Below, piece after piece: positions 21,913 through 33,174 of a stretch of 64,000 bases of DNA; position 1 is the stretch's first letter, and each line of letters starts with the position of its first letter. Where the stretch lies: contig OW121741.1 in assembly GCA_933228675.1 (NCBI GenBank), positions 135,583,085 to 135,647,084 on the forward strand, in the 5' to 3' direction. The notes beneath the pieces are model-generated. The model worked only from the letters and a program-made list of their open reading frames with translations, was not told the origin of the DNA and did no database searches. The DNA is from Stomorhina lunata (Eukaryota > Arthropoda > Insecta > Diptera > Rhiniidae). Made by a program: the position numbers and the translations under genes.

Positions 21913-23425
21913 TACTGATTTAAATTATAAGAGATGTGCTATTAGCTGCTGTTCTTCTAGGAATTTGTATAAATTTAATAAAATTTGATGTTAATTTGAT
22001 GTTGGGTATACAAGATTCGACAAAGCCGTATATAACACACTTTCATGTTTAAATCTTAATTGCTGCTGCTTAACTTAATATTTGGCAATAAATTTGTAGA
22101 TTTCAATTTAATTTACAGAAAAGTTTTTGGTTCATTTACCTTTAAATTGCAGAAGATCCAAAGGACGCACAACTCTTATCAATTTCCAAAAATAAATGAT
22201 GTTGAGAAAAATAAGTACAAAATGTTGTTGCTAGAAGAATCTCAACTGAACTCTGTCTACATTATTTACATGCAAATTTTCATTAAATTGTAAAATTTGC
22301 ACAAAGAAAATTTATTATTTCCTAAAAGAAGAAAAATTGCCAAATACAAAAAAAAATCATGAATTGAAAAGGATTTTAATAATCCTGATTACGAGCACTT
22401 TGTTTTAAATGTCTGGTCTTTGAGTTTAATAAATTATCCATGAAGATTTTTTAAATAGAGATATTTTTTTTGTGCAAATAAAATCTAAAATTAATTTACA
22501 TTTTCAGATTTGAAAGATTTACAAAATTTCATATGAAATGTTTTTTTTTTTTTGTGTAAAATGTTATGTTTAATTTTTTTGTTTTCCTAGAATGCAAAGA
22601 ATTTATCAATTTATTTCAACAGGATTTAAGGATAATGTAAAAACAAATACATGTATGTACATTTACATCTTTACTCTGTTTTTGTTCCTTTTTTTTTCAA
22701 ATAATTATTGGGTATGAATTTTTCCTTTGGGATATTTTCATTTTAGATGAAGTTTTAGTTGTTGGTTCTATTTAAGGTTTTGCCTTTTTTTTGTGTGATA
22801 TCTTCAAATTGATAGTAATTTCTCTGCTACAATTTCTAAACTAACTTAAACTATTGCCATACAAAATCTGTGAAAAATGTGAGTTTCTGATTAGATGAAT
22901 TGTATGAATGACTGAAATAAAGTTTTATAAACAAATAAAAAAAGTTGTTATTTTTCTTTTATTTTAATAAATTTACTCACTCATACTTCTCTACTTGATG
23001 AGTCTGTGTCTCCTTCCATTTTTCACTTTGGTAATCTACATATCAATGGCTTAGTATTAAAAAGACCTAACTCGATTTTTTGCTACTTTACAGAAGAAGA
23101 AAAATAGCTTATAAAATTCAGATATAACTTAAATTTAAATAAAATTTTTATTAAAAATTAAAAAAAAACACACATTTTCTTTAATATTAAAATATATCTA
23201 AAATTTTGCGTTTTTCATTAAGTTTATTTTTTCTGCTGTTAAGTAACAAAAAATCGAGTTAGTCCTTTTTTATATTAAGCCATCGATATAAAGCTGAATA
23301 TTTTGTTAAATTTTTAACACGAAAAGGAACTAAGACCATCAACTCGCAGGCTACACTGTTTATATACCCTACAGCATTACTAGGTATCAACAGTTTTTGT
23401 CGCTGTCAGTAATCGAATTAGAACA
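21912..23425. other. Unique spacer with a foldback element
   Basis: Mostly unique AT-rich DNA. The inverted repeat at 23040-23289 is listed separately. The 77-codon plus frame at 22060-22293 shows no known motif and has no support as a gene beyond being open. Confidence 0.6.
23040..23289. mobile_element. 250-bp foldback (inverted-repeat) element
   Basis: The left arm (23040-23092) reads ATATCAATGGCTTAGTATT, AAAAAGACCTAACTCG, ATTTTTTGCTACTTTAC. The reverse complement of the right arm (23239-23289) reads ATATCGATGGCTTAATAT, AAAAAAGGACTAACTCG, ATTTTTTGTTACTTAAC. Similarity continues inward with gaps (CAGAAGAAGAAAAAT versus CAGCAGAAAAAAT). I find no clear target-site duplication. It could be a foldback/MITE-type element or a hairpin-forming RNA source. 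Confidence 0.7.
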
Positions 23426-23429
23426 TGAA

Positions 23430-26400
23430 AATTTTCTATTTTAAAAATTTATATAATAAAATTTTCTATAGACAAAATTCTTGTTTAACAGAATTTGTGT
23501 GAAACAAAATTTTTCTATAGAAAAATTTGTCTGTAACAAGATTTTCTAAAGAAACATTTTTATGTAACAAAACCTTCTATAGAAAAATTTGTATTTAACG
23601 AAATTTTCTACAGAAATAATTGTATGTAACAAGATTTTCCATAGAAAAATTCGTTTGTTACAAAATTTTTTTACATAATTTTATTATAGAAAAATTTGTG
23701 TATAACAAAATTTTCTATAGAAAAATTTGTGTGAAACAAAATTTTCTATAGAAAAATTTTTGAGGAACAAAATTTTCAATTAAAAAATTTTTGAGGAACA
23801 AAATTTTCTATAAAAAAACTTTCTCTGGAAAAATTTGTGTGGAACAAAATTTTCTACAGCAAAAGTTGTATGTAGCAAAATTTTCTATAGAAGAAATTTC
23901 TACGGAAATATTCTATAGAAGAAATTTCTACTGAAATTTTCTATAGAAAAATTTGTGTATAACAAAATTTTCTATAGAAAAATTTGTGTGTAACAAAATT
24001 TCTATAGAAAAATTTGTGTGTAATAAAATTTTCTATAGAAAAATGTATATGTAACCAAATTTTCTATAGAAAAAATTGTATGTTACAAAATTTTCCATAG
24101 AAAAATTCGTTTGTAACAAAATTTTCTATAGAAAAATTTGTGTGTAACAAAATTTTCTACAGAAAAATTTACTATAGAAAAATTTGTGTGTAACAAAATT
24201 TTCTATAGAAAAATTTGTGTGTAACAAAATTTTCTATAGAAAAATTTGTGTGTAACAAAATTTTCTATAGAAAAATTTGTGTGTAACAAAATTTTCTATA
24301 GAAAAATTTGTATGTAACAAAATTTTCTATAGAAAAATTTGTGTGTAACAAAATTTTCTATAGAAAAATTTTTGTGTAACAAAATTTTCTATAGAAAAAT
24401 TTTTGAGGAACAAAATTTTCTATAAAAAAACTTTCTCTGAAAAAATTTGTGTGGAACAAAATTTTCTACAGCAAAAGTTGTATGTAGCTAAATTTTCTAT
24501 AGAAGAAATTTCTACGGAAATATTCTATAGAAGAAATTTCTACTTGAATTTTCTATAGAAAAATTTGTGTATAACAAAATTTTCTATAAAAAAATTTGTG
24601 TGTAACAAAATTTCTATAGAAAAATTTGTGTGTAATAAAATTTTCTATAGAAAAATGTATATGTAACCAAATTTTCTATAGAAAAAATTGTATGTTACAA
24701 AATTTTTCATAGAAAAATTAGTTTGTAACCAAATTTTCTATAGAAAAAATTGTATGTTACAAAATTTTCCATAGAAAAATTCGTTTGTAACAAAATTTTC
24801 TATAGAAAAATTTGTGTGTAACAAAATTTTCTATAGAAAAATTTGTGTGTAACAAAGTTTTCTATAGAAAAATTTGTGTGTAACAAAATTTTCTATAGAA
24901 AAATTTGTATGTAACAGAATTTTCTATAGAAAAATTTGTGTGTAACAAAATTTTCTATAGAAAAATTTGTGTGTAACAAAATTTTCTATAGAAAAATTTG
25001 TGTGTAACAAAATTTTCTGTAGAAAAATTTGTGTGTAACAAAATTTTCTATAGAAAAATTTGTGTGTAACAAAATTTTCTATAGAAAAATTTGTGTGTTA
25101 CAAAATTTTCTATAGAAAAATTTGTGTGTAACAAAATTTTCTATAGAAAAATTTGTGTGTAACAAAATTTTCTATAGAAAAATTTGTGTGTAACAAAATT
25201 TTCTATAGAAAAATTTGTATGTAACAAAATTTTCTATAGATAAATTTGTGTGTAACAAAATTTTCTATAGAAAAATTTGTGTGTAACAAAATTTTCTATA
25301 GAAAAATTTGTGTGTAACAAAATTTTCTATAGAAAAATTTGTGTGTAACAAAATTTTCTATAAAAAAATTTGTGTGGAACAAAATTTTCTACAGAAAAAA
25401 TTGTGTGTAACAAAATTTTCTATAATAAAAATTTGTATGTAACACAATTTTCTACAGAAAAATTTGTGTGTAACAAAATTTTCTATAGAAAAATTTGTGT
25501 GTAACAAAATTTTCTATAGAAAAATTTGTGTGTAACAAAATTTTCTATAGAAAAATTTGTGTGTAACAAAATTTTCTATAGAAAAATTTGTGTGTAACAA
25601 AATTTTCTATAGAAAAATTTGTGTGTAACAAAATTTTCTATAAAAAAATTTGTGTGGAACAAAATTTTCTACAGAAAAAATTGTGTGTAACAAAATTTTC
25701 TATAATAAAAATTTGTATGTAACACAATTTTCTACAGAAAAATTTGTGTGTAACAAAATTTTCTGTAGAAAGTTTTGTGTGTAGCTAAATTGTCTGTAGG
25801 AGAAATTTCTATCGAAATTTTCTATAGAAAAATTTGTGTGTCACAAATTTTTCTACAGAATTTTTCTATAGAAAAATTTGGGTGTAAAAAAATTTGTATA
25901 TAGAAAAATTCCGGTGTAACAAAATTTTGTATAAAAAAACAACATTTTTTTACAGAAAAATTTGTATGTAACAAATTTTCTATAGAAAAAATTGTGTATA
26001 CAAAAAATTCTGTGCAACAAAATTTTCTATAGAAAAATTTTTTATAGAAAAATTTCTATAGAAAAATTTATTTGTAATCAAATTTTCTATAAAAAAAATT
26101 TTATGTTACAAAAATTTTCATAGAAAAATTCATTTGTAACAAAATTTTCTATAGAAAATTTGTGAATAACAAAATTTTCTACAAAAAAAAATTACTATAG
26201 AAAAATTTTCACACAAATTTTTGTGAAGAAAAAAATGTAGAAAAATTTTTGAGGAACAAAATTTTATATAGAAAAATTTGTGTTGAACAAAGTTTTCTAT
26301 GGAAAAATTTGTGTAGAACAAAATTTTTAATAGAAAAATTTGTGTGAAACAAAATTTTCTGTGTATAACTTTTTTAAAGAAAAATTTTTTACAGAAAAAT

Positions 26401-28278
26401 TTGTGTGTAACAAAATTTTCTATAGAAAATTTGGGTGTAAAAAAACTTTATATAGAAAAATTTTATTTTCTATAGAAAATTTTCTACAGAATATTTTATG
26501 TGTAACAAATTTTCTATAGAAAAACTTGTGTAACAAAATTTTCTATAAAAAAATTTGTATGTAACAAAATTTGCTTTAGAAAAATTTGTTAATAACAAAA
26601 TTTTCTATAGAAAAATTTTTGTGGAACAAAATTTTCTATTGAAAAATTTATGTGTAACAAAATAGAAAATATAGAAAAATTTCTTGTAACAAAATATTCT
26701 ATAAAAAAATTTATAAAAAACAAAATTTTCTACAGAAAAATTTGTGTGGTACAAAATTTTCTATAGAAAAATTTGTGTGTAACAAAATTTTCTATAGAAA
26801 AATTTGTGTGTAACAAAATTTTCTATAGAAAAATTTGTGTGTAACAAAATTTTCTATAGAAAAATTTGTGTGTAACAAAACTTTCTATAAAAAAATTTGT
26901 GTGGAACAAAATTTTCTACAGAAAAAATTGTGTGTAACAAAATTTTCTATAATAAAAATTTGTATGTAACACAATTTTCTACAGAAAAATTTGTGTGTAA
27001 CAAAATTTTCTGTAGAAAGTTTTGTGTGTAGCTAAATTGTCTATAGGAGAAATTTCTATCGAAATTTTCTATAGAAAAATTTGTATGTCACAAATTTTTC
27101 TACACAAAACTTTATGTGTTACAAAAATTTCTATAGAAAAATTTGGGTGTAAAAAAATTTGTATATAGAAAAATTCCGGTGTAACAAAATTTTGTATAAA
27201 AAAACAACATTTTTTTACAGAAAAATTTGTATGTAACAAATTTTCTATAGAAAAAATTGTGTATACAAAAAATTCTGTGCAACAAAATTTTCTATAGAAA
27301 AATTTTTTATAGAAAAATTTCTATAGAAAAATTTATTTGTAATCAAATTTTCTATAAAAAAAATTTTATGTTACAAAACTTTTCATAGAAAAATTCATTT
27401 GTAACAAAATTTTCTATAGAAAATTTGTGAATAACAAAATTTTCTACAAAAAAAAATTACTATAGAAAAATTTTCACACAAATTTTTGTGAAGAAAAAAA
27501 TGTAGAAAAATTTTTGAGGAACAAAATTTTATATAGAAAAATTTGTGTTGAACAAAGTTTTCTATGGAAAAATTTGTGTAGAACAAAATTTTTAATAGAA
27601 AAATTTGTGTGAAACAAAATTTTCTGTGTATAACTTTTTTAAAGAAAAATTTTTTACAGAAAAATTTGTGTGTAACAAAATTTTCTATAGAAAATTTGGG
27701 TGTAAAAAAACTTTATATAGAAAAATTTTATTTTCTATAGAAAATTTTCTACAGAATATTTTATGTGTAACAAATTTTCTATAGAAAAACTTGTGTAACA
27801 AAATTTTCTATAAAAAAATTTGTATGTAACAAAATTTGCTTTAGAAAAATTTGTTAATAACAAAATTTTCTATAGAAAAATTTTTGTGGAACAAAATTTT
27901 CTATTGAAAAATTTATGTGTAACAAAATAGAAAATATAGAAAAATTTCATGTAACAAAATATTCTATAAAAAAATTTATAAAAAAGAATATTTTCTACAG
28001 AAAAATTTGTGTGGTACAAAATTTCAACAGAAAAATTTGTGTAACAAAATTTTCTATAGAAAAATTTGTACTTAACAAAATTTTTATGTAACAAAATTTT
28101 TTTGCAACAAAATTTTTGATAGACAAATTTTTGAGTAACTAAATTTTCTATAGGAAAATTTTCGTGTAACAAAATTTTCGATAGAAATATTAAATATTTA
28201 TATATTTCTGTGTAACAAAACTTTCTATAGAAAAATTTGTCTGTGACAATAATTTCTGTAGAAAAATAAGTGTGTATG
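23430..28278 (-). repeat. Array A6: 31-bp minisatellite, family F4 relative in minus orientation
   Basis: The unit is 31 bp: TTTTCTATAGAAAAA, TTTGTGTGTAAC, AAAA. Its reverse complement (GTTACACACAAATTTTTC, TATAGAAAA) is recognisably the A4/A7 unit, so the array is inverted relative to both neighbours. Long runs around 24181-24400 and 24940-25330 are almost perfect. It has larger duplications: offset 612 bp (about 23760-24100 and 24370-24720), offset 280 bp (25421 and 25701), and a copy of over 1.1 kb with offset 1265 bp (about 25630-26755 and 26880-28020). The 63-codon minus frames at 26130-26321 and 27395-27586 are identical for that reason only. Confidence 0.97.
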
Positions 28279-29038
28279 ATGTCTAGAAATCGAGTTTGAC
28301 CTACAACAAAAAATCAGCAACCTCATACCTTTATTCTTTTTAATTTTCCTATTTTCCTACAATTTATTTCCTTGTTCCTCCACTTTTATTTTTCAGTTTA
28401 TTGTTGATTAATAAACAAGTGGCCCATAAATTCGGTGGATTCTAAATTATGTGTTCCACTTCACTTTTAATATGAGTTTTACTACAAATTAAATGCCCCC
28501 TCTTCCCCCATCCTAGACTCCGGTGCCACGAATTGTTCATCGACCAACAAAGAATTAATACAATTTCTCAAGAGAGTCAAAAGTTAAGGAGGAATAAACA
28601 AACCAAAAGTTCCGCAACAAATCATTAGAAAACTTTTACAATATGACAAAGCGCGGAGTGTAAAATATGTTGGCAGGATTATGGTACAGGTTGATAAGGA
28701 AGAGGATGGGCGTCTGGAGGATGGGTAGGACTTTGTTTAAATTAAATGACCTGTCGTTTATTTTTGTTGTTTAACATTTATTTGGCCTACAGAGAGACTT
28801 TTGAAATTGAAACCAAATTCTTCTTTGCAATATTTATAAAGTAGAACAATTCTTGAAAGTAATTTGGTAATAAGTTAAATGAAATCATTATTAATTATTT
28901 ATTGATTATTGGTAGATTTTTTTTTTGTTTTATTACGCAATCGAATGAGTAAGTGTGAAATAAAAAAGTTTAAAAAATATTCAAAATATCAGAAGTTTTT
29001 CTTCAAAAAGCAACAAAAAATACTTTAGAAAATCTTTC
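28279..29038. other. Unique spacer, comparatively GC-rich
   Basis: Unique DNA with a mixed composition from about 28480 to 28750 (CCCCCATCCTAGACTCCGG, AAAGTTCCGCAACAAATC, GAGGATGGGCGTCTGGAGG). No open frame of note. It looks like ordinary intron or intergenic sequence, possibly with conserved non-coding elements; I cannot test conservation. Confidence 0.55.
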
Positions 29039-29040
29039 AA

Positions 29041-31790
29041 TAGACAAATTTGCGTGTCGTATAGATTTTTTCATAGGAAAAACTATTATATAGAAATTTT
29101 GCTATAGAAAAAACTGTTATACAGAAATTTTTCTATAGAAACAACTGTTTGACATAAATTTTTCTATAGAAATATGTTTTATACACAAATTTTTATATGA
29201 AAATTCTGTTATATACAAATTTTTCTATAAAAAAAATTTATACACAAACGTTTTTATAAAAAATCTCTTATACACAAGTTTTTCTATACAAAAATTTTAT
29301 ATACACAAATTGTTCTATAGAAAAATTTCTTATACACAAATTTTTCTATAGAAAAATGTGTTATATATAATTTCTTTAAAGTAAAATCTGTTATACATTA
29401 CTTTTCCTATATTAAAATCTGTTATACACAAATTTTTCCATAGAAAAATCTGTGATACATAAATTTTTCTATGGAAAAATCTGTTATACAAAAATTTTTC
29501 TGTAGAAAAATCTGTTATACACAAACTTTTCTAGAGAAAAATCTGTTATACAAAATTCTTTTATAGAAAAATCTGTTATACAAATTTTTTTATAGAAAAA
29601 TCTGGTACATACAAATTTTTCTAAAGAAAAATCTGTAATACACAAATTTTTCTATAGAAAAATCTGTTATACACAATTTTTTTATAGAAAAATCTGTTGT
29701 ACACATATTTTTCTATAGAAAAATCTGTTATACACAATTTTTTCTTTAGAAAAATCTGTTATACACAATTTTTTCTTTAGAAAAATCTGTTATACACAAA
29801 TTTTTCTTTAGAAAAATCTGTTATACACAAATCTTTCTATAGAAAAATCTGTTATACACAAATTTTTCTATAGAAAAATCTGTTATACACAATTTTTTCT
29901 TTAGAAAAATCTGTTATACACAATTTTTTCTATAGAAAAATCTGTTATACACAAATTTTTCTATAGAAAAATCTGTTATACACAATTTTTTCTATAGAAA
30001 AATCTGTTATACACAAATTTTTCTATAGAAAAATATTTTATAAACAAATTTTTCTATAGAAAAATCTGTTATACACAAATTTTTCTATAGAAAAATCTGT
30101 TATACACAAATTTTTCTATAGAAAAATCTGTTATACACAAATTTTTCTATAGAAAAATATTTTATAAACAAATTTTTCTGTAGAAAAATCTGTTATACAC
30201 AAATTTTTCTATAGAAAAATCTGTTATACACAAATTTTTCTATACAAAAATTTTATATACACAAATTGTTCTATAGAAAAATTTCTTATACACAAATTTT
30301 TCTATAGAAAAATGTGTTATATATAATTTCTTTAAAGTAAAATCTGTTATACATTACTTTTCCTATATTAAAATCTGTTATACACAAATTTTTCCATAGA
30401 AAAATCTGTGATACATAAATTTTTCTATGGAAAAATCTGTTATACAAAAATTTTTCTGTAGAAAAATCTGTTATACACAAACTTTTCTAGAGAAAAATCT
30501 GTTATACAAAATTCTTTTATAGAAAAATCTGTTATACAAATTTTTTTATAGAAAAATCTGGTACATACAAATTTTTCTAAAGAAAAATCTGTAATACACA
30601 AATTTTTCTATAGAAAAATCTGTTATACACAATTTTTTATAGAAAAATCTGTGGTACACATATTTTTCTATAGAAAAATCTGTTATATACAAATTATTCT
30701 ATAGAAAAATCTGTTATACACAAATTTTTCTATAGAAAAATCTGTTATACACAATTTTTTCTTTAGAAAAATCTGTTATACATATTTTTTTCTTTAGAAA
30801 AATCTGTTATACACAAATTTTTCTTTAGAAAAATCTGTTATACACAAATTTTTCATTAGAAAAATCTGTTATACACAAATTTTTCTATAGAAAAATCTGT
30901 TATACACAAATTTTTCTATAGAAAAATCTGTTATACACAATTTTTTCTTTAAAAAAATCTGTTATACACAATTTTTCTATAGAAAAATCTGTTATACACA
31001 AATTTTTCTATAGAAAAATCTGTTATACACAATTTTTTCTATAGAAAAATCTGTTATACACAAATTTTTCTATAGAAAAATATTTTATAAACAAAATTTT
31101 CTATAAAAAAATCTGTTATACACAAATTTTTCTATAGAAAAATCTGTTATACACAAATTTTTCTAAAGAAAAATCTGCTATACACAAATTTTTCTATAGA
31201 AAAATCTGTTATACACAAATTTTCCTATAGAAAAATCTGTTATACACAAATTTTTCTACAGAAAAATCTATTATGAAGAACTTTTTCAATAAAAAAATCT
31301 GTTACACACATACTATAGAAAAACCTGTTATACACAAACTTTATTATAGAAAAATCTGTTATACACAAATTTTCCTATTGAATAATGTGGCATACAAAAA
31401 TTTTTCTAAAGAAAAATTTTATCTACACAAATTATTTTATTTAAAAATGTATTATACACAAATTTTTCTTTAGAAAAAAATGTTATACAGAAATTTTTGT
31501 ATAGAAAACTGTGGTATACACAAATTTTTCAATAAAAAAATTTTTTCTACACAAAGTTTTTAATATAAAAGTCTGTTATACAAACATTTTTTCAACAAAA
31601 AAAGTGTGTTATACATAATTGTTTTCTGTAGAAAAATCTGTTATACAAATTTTTCTAAAGAAAAATCTGTTATACTCAAATTTTTCTATAGAAAATCTGT
31701 TTTACATAAATTTTTTTTTATAGAAATCAGAAATAGTTATTAATACATTTTTCCATAGAAAAATAGTGATATACAAATTTTTATACAGTT
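29041..31790 (+). repeat. Array A7: 31-bp minisatellite, family F4
   Basis: The unit is the same as in A4: CACAAA, TTTTTCTATAGAAAAA, TCTGTTATA. A block starting near 29287 is repeated near 30243 (offset 956 bp) with almost no change for about 350-400 bp; the identical 64-codon minus frames at 29330-29524 and 30286-30480 reflect this. The edges (before 29290 and after 31270) are diverged, and the centre is homogeneous, as expected for array growth by unequal exchange. Confidence 0.97.
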
Positions 31791-32926
31791 AGAATGGAAA
31801 CCTGCTATTTACAATTTTTTAATTGATTATTACTACGAACAAAATTTTGAGCCACATGTTTACAAAGGGTCTTTAATTAAGCGCTTCTTATATTTAAATA
31901 TAACTTTAACAAAGTGTGTGTTAAGTAATATCAACTAAAATGTTCCTTCCTTAGAAGTGAGTGACACGGTATTTCTTAGTAGAACGGATCCATAATGTCC
32001 AATTTTCAAAGACTCCAGTATATAAGCATAATTTTTACCGATGGCATGAATTTATCTTTAACATAGGTTATTTAGTTATGCTAGTTCAAAAGTCCCTATT
32101 GCAAGACCCTTTTTATAGTTAAACAAAAATATGAATTACCTTATCTCTGGATAAACAGTCAAACAAACCTCAATATCGTCAGCTTAAGCACACAATCGGT
32201 TTGTTTAACATATGTAAGTATTTACGAGTATAACTGTCTGTCCGTCCCTTTGTCCTTCCTTTAAGTGTGATACAAAATATTCATTAAAACACTCGACATT
32301 TCCACAAACTAATTGTTCTCATTTTGCAATCCTTTAGAGTCCATGTGAACACAAACATAAGGACTCAATAAGTGGAGAGAAAGAGATAAACAAAAGTAAA
32401 TAGATGGACAAAGGGATGGACATATGGATGAACTGATAAATTGAAAATAATGTAAAAAAACTAAAGACAATGCAAATCGATAGATGGACAGACGGACATC
32501 CTGACATGACTTGAACGAAATGATCATTAAAGTATTAAACGTTCTGGTCATTTGTATTTAATTTCATTTATGCCAAATATTTTCTGTTTTTTCCAATTTT
32601 GCTGGTATTAATTCTTTTTTCTCTGTTCTTTTTTTTGTGACTTTTTTGTAAAATATTGATTACTCTCAGATTTCTTCGTTGTTGTTGTCAAGTTGTTTCA
32701 TTTTATTTTTTCAATAAATCAAAATAAAAAGATTCAGTCAATTATTTTCTTTGTTGCTGATTTTTTTTTCCAATAAAGTCCTTAATTATGCACAAGGACG
32801 CCGGAAACAGATCTGATTTTTAGTTTGATACGTTTTTCATATAAAAATTTTTCACAACGATATTCAGTATCAAAAAATTTTATTAATTTTATCAAAATTA
32901 GTCTTTATCAAAAAAAATTAGTCTAT
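31791..32926. other. Unique spacer with GTCTGTCC / GGACAGAC fragments
   Basis: Short CTGTCTGTCCGTCC (about 32237) and an inverted GATGGACAGACGGACATCC (about 32482) resemble pieces of element-B-like sequences, with a GATGGACA-type simple repeat at about 32403-32430. A CTT-rich and poly-T area follows. The 80-codon minus frame at 32309-32551 is not supported as a gene. Confidence 0.5.
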
Positions 32927-33165
32927 CAGGTATGTGATGGACATTTTCGTTTTGAAATCGATCGATTTCAGACATATTTTTAGCTAATTTTCGGTTATTT
33001 CCCCCAAAAATAATGAAAATTTTGGCTTTAATCCTTTTGACTGATATTTTATCTCTCATTTGGTTTGAGTTTTTTGGGGAAATAACCGAAAATCTCAAAA
33101 ATAAATCTCAAAAATATATCTGAAATCGATCGATTTGAAAACGATCGTTTTCCATCACATACCTG
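32927..33165. mobile_element. 239-bp foldback MITE with CAGGTATGTGATGGA ends
   Basis: The element starts CAGGTATGTGATGGA and ends with the exact reverse complement, TCCATCACATACCTG. The arms extend inward about 80 bp (TTTTCGGTTATTTCCCC at 32989 pairs with GGGGAAATAACCGAAAA at 33077), leaving a loop of roughly 60 nt. Both arms contain GAAATCGATCGATTT; on the left it is a perfect 16-bp palindrome (32954-32969), and the right arm carries a second perfect palindrome, GAAAACGATCGTTTTC (33137-33152). TAT flanks both ends, which could be a 3-bp target duplication. The 66-codon minus frame over it is a shadow. Confidence 0.82.
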
Positions 33166-33174
33166 TATATTAAA

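Noticed and set aside
26130..27586. Two identical 63-codon minus-strand frames suggesting a duplicated gene
   Set aside because: They lie in the 1265-bp-offset duplication of array A6 and are low-complexity repeat translations.
32309..32551. 80-codon minus frame with serine- and leucine-rich sequence
   Set aside because: It spans a GGACAGAC simple-repeat patch and has no recognisable domain or supporting context.
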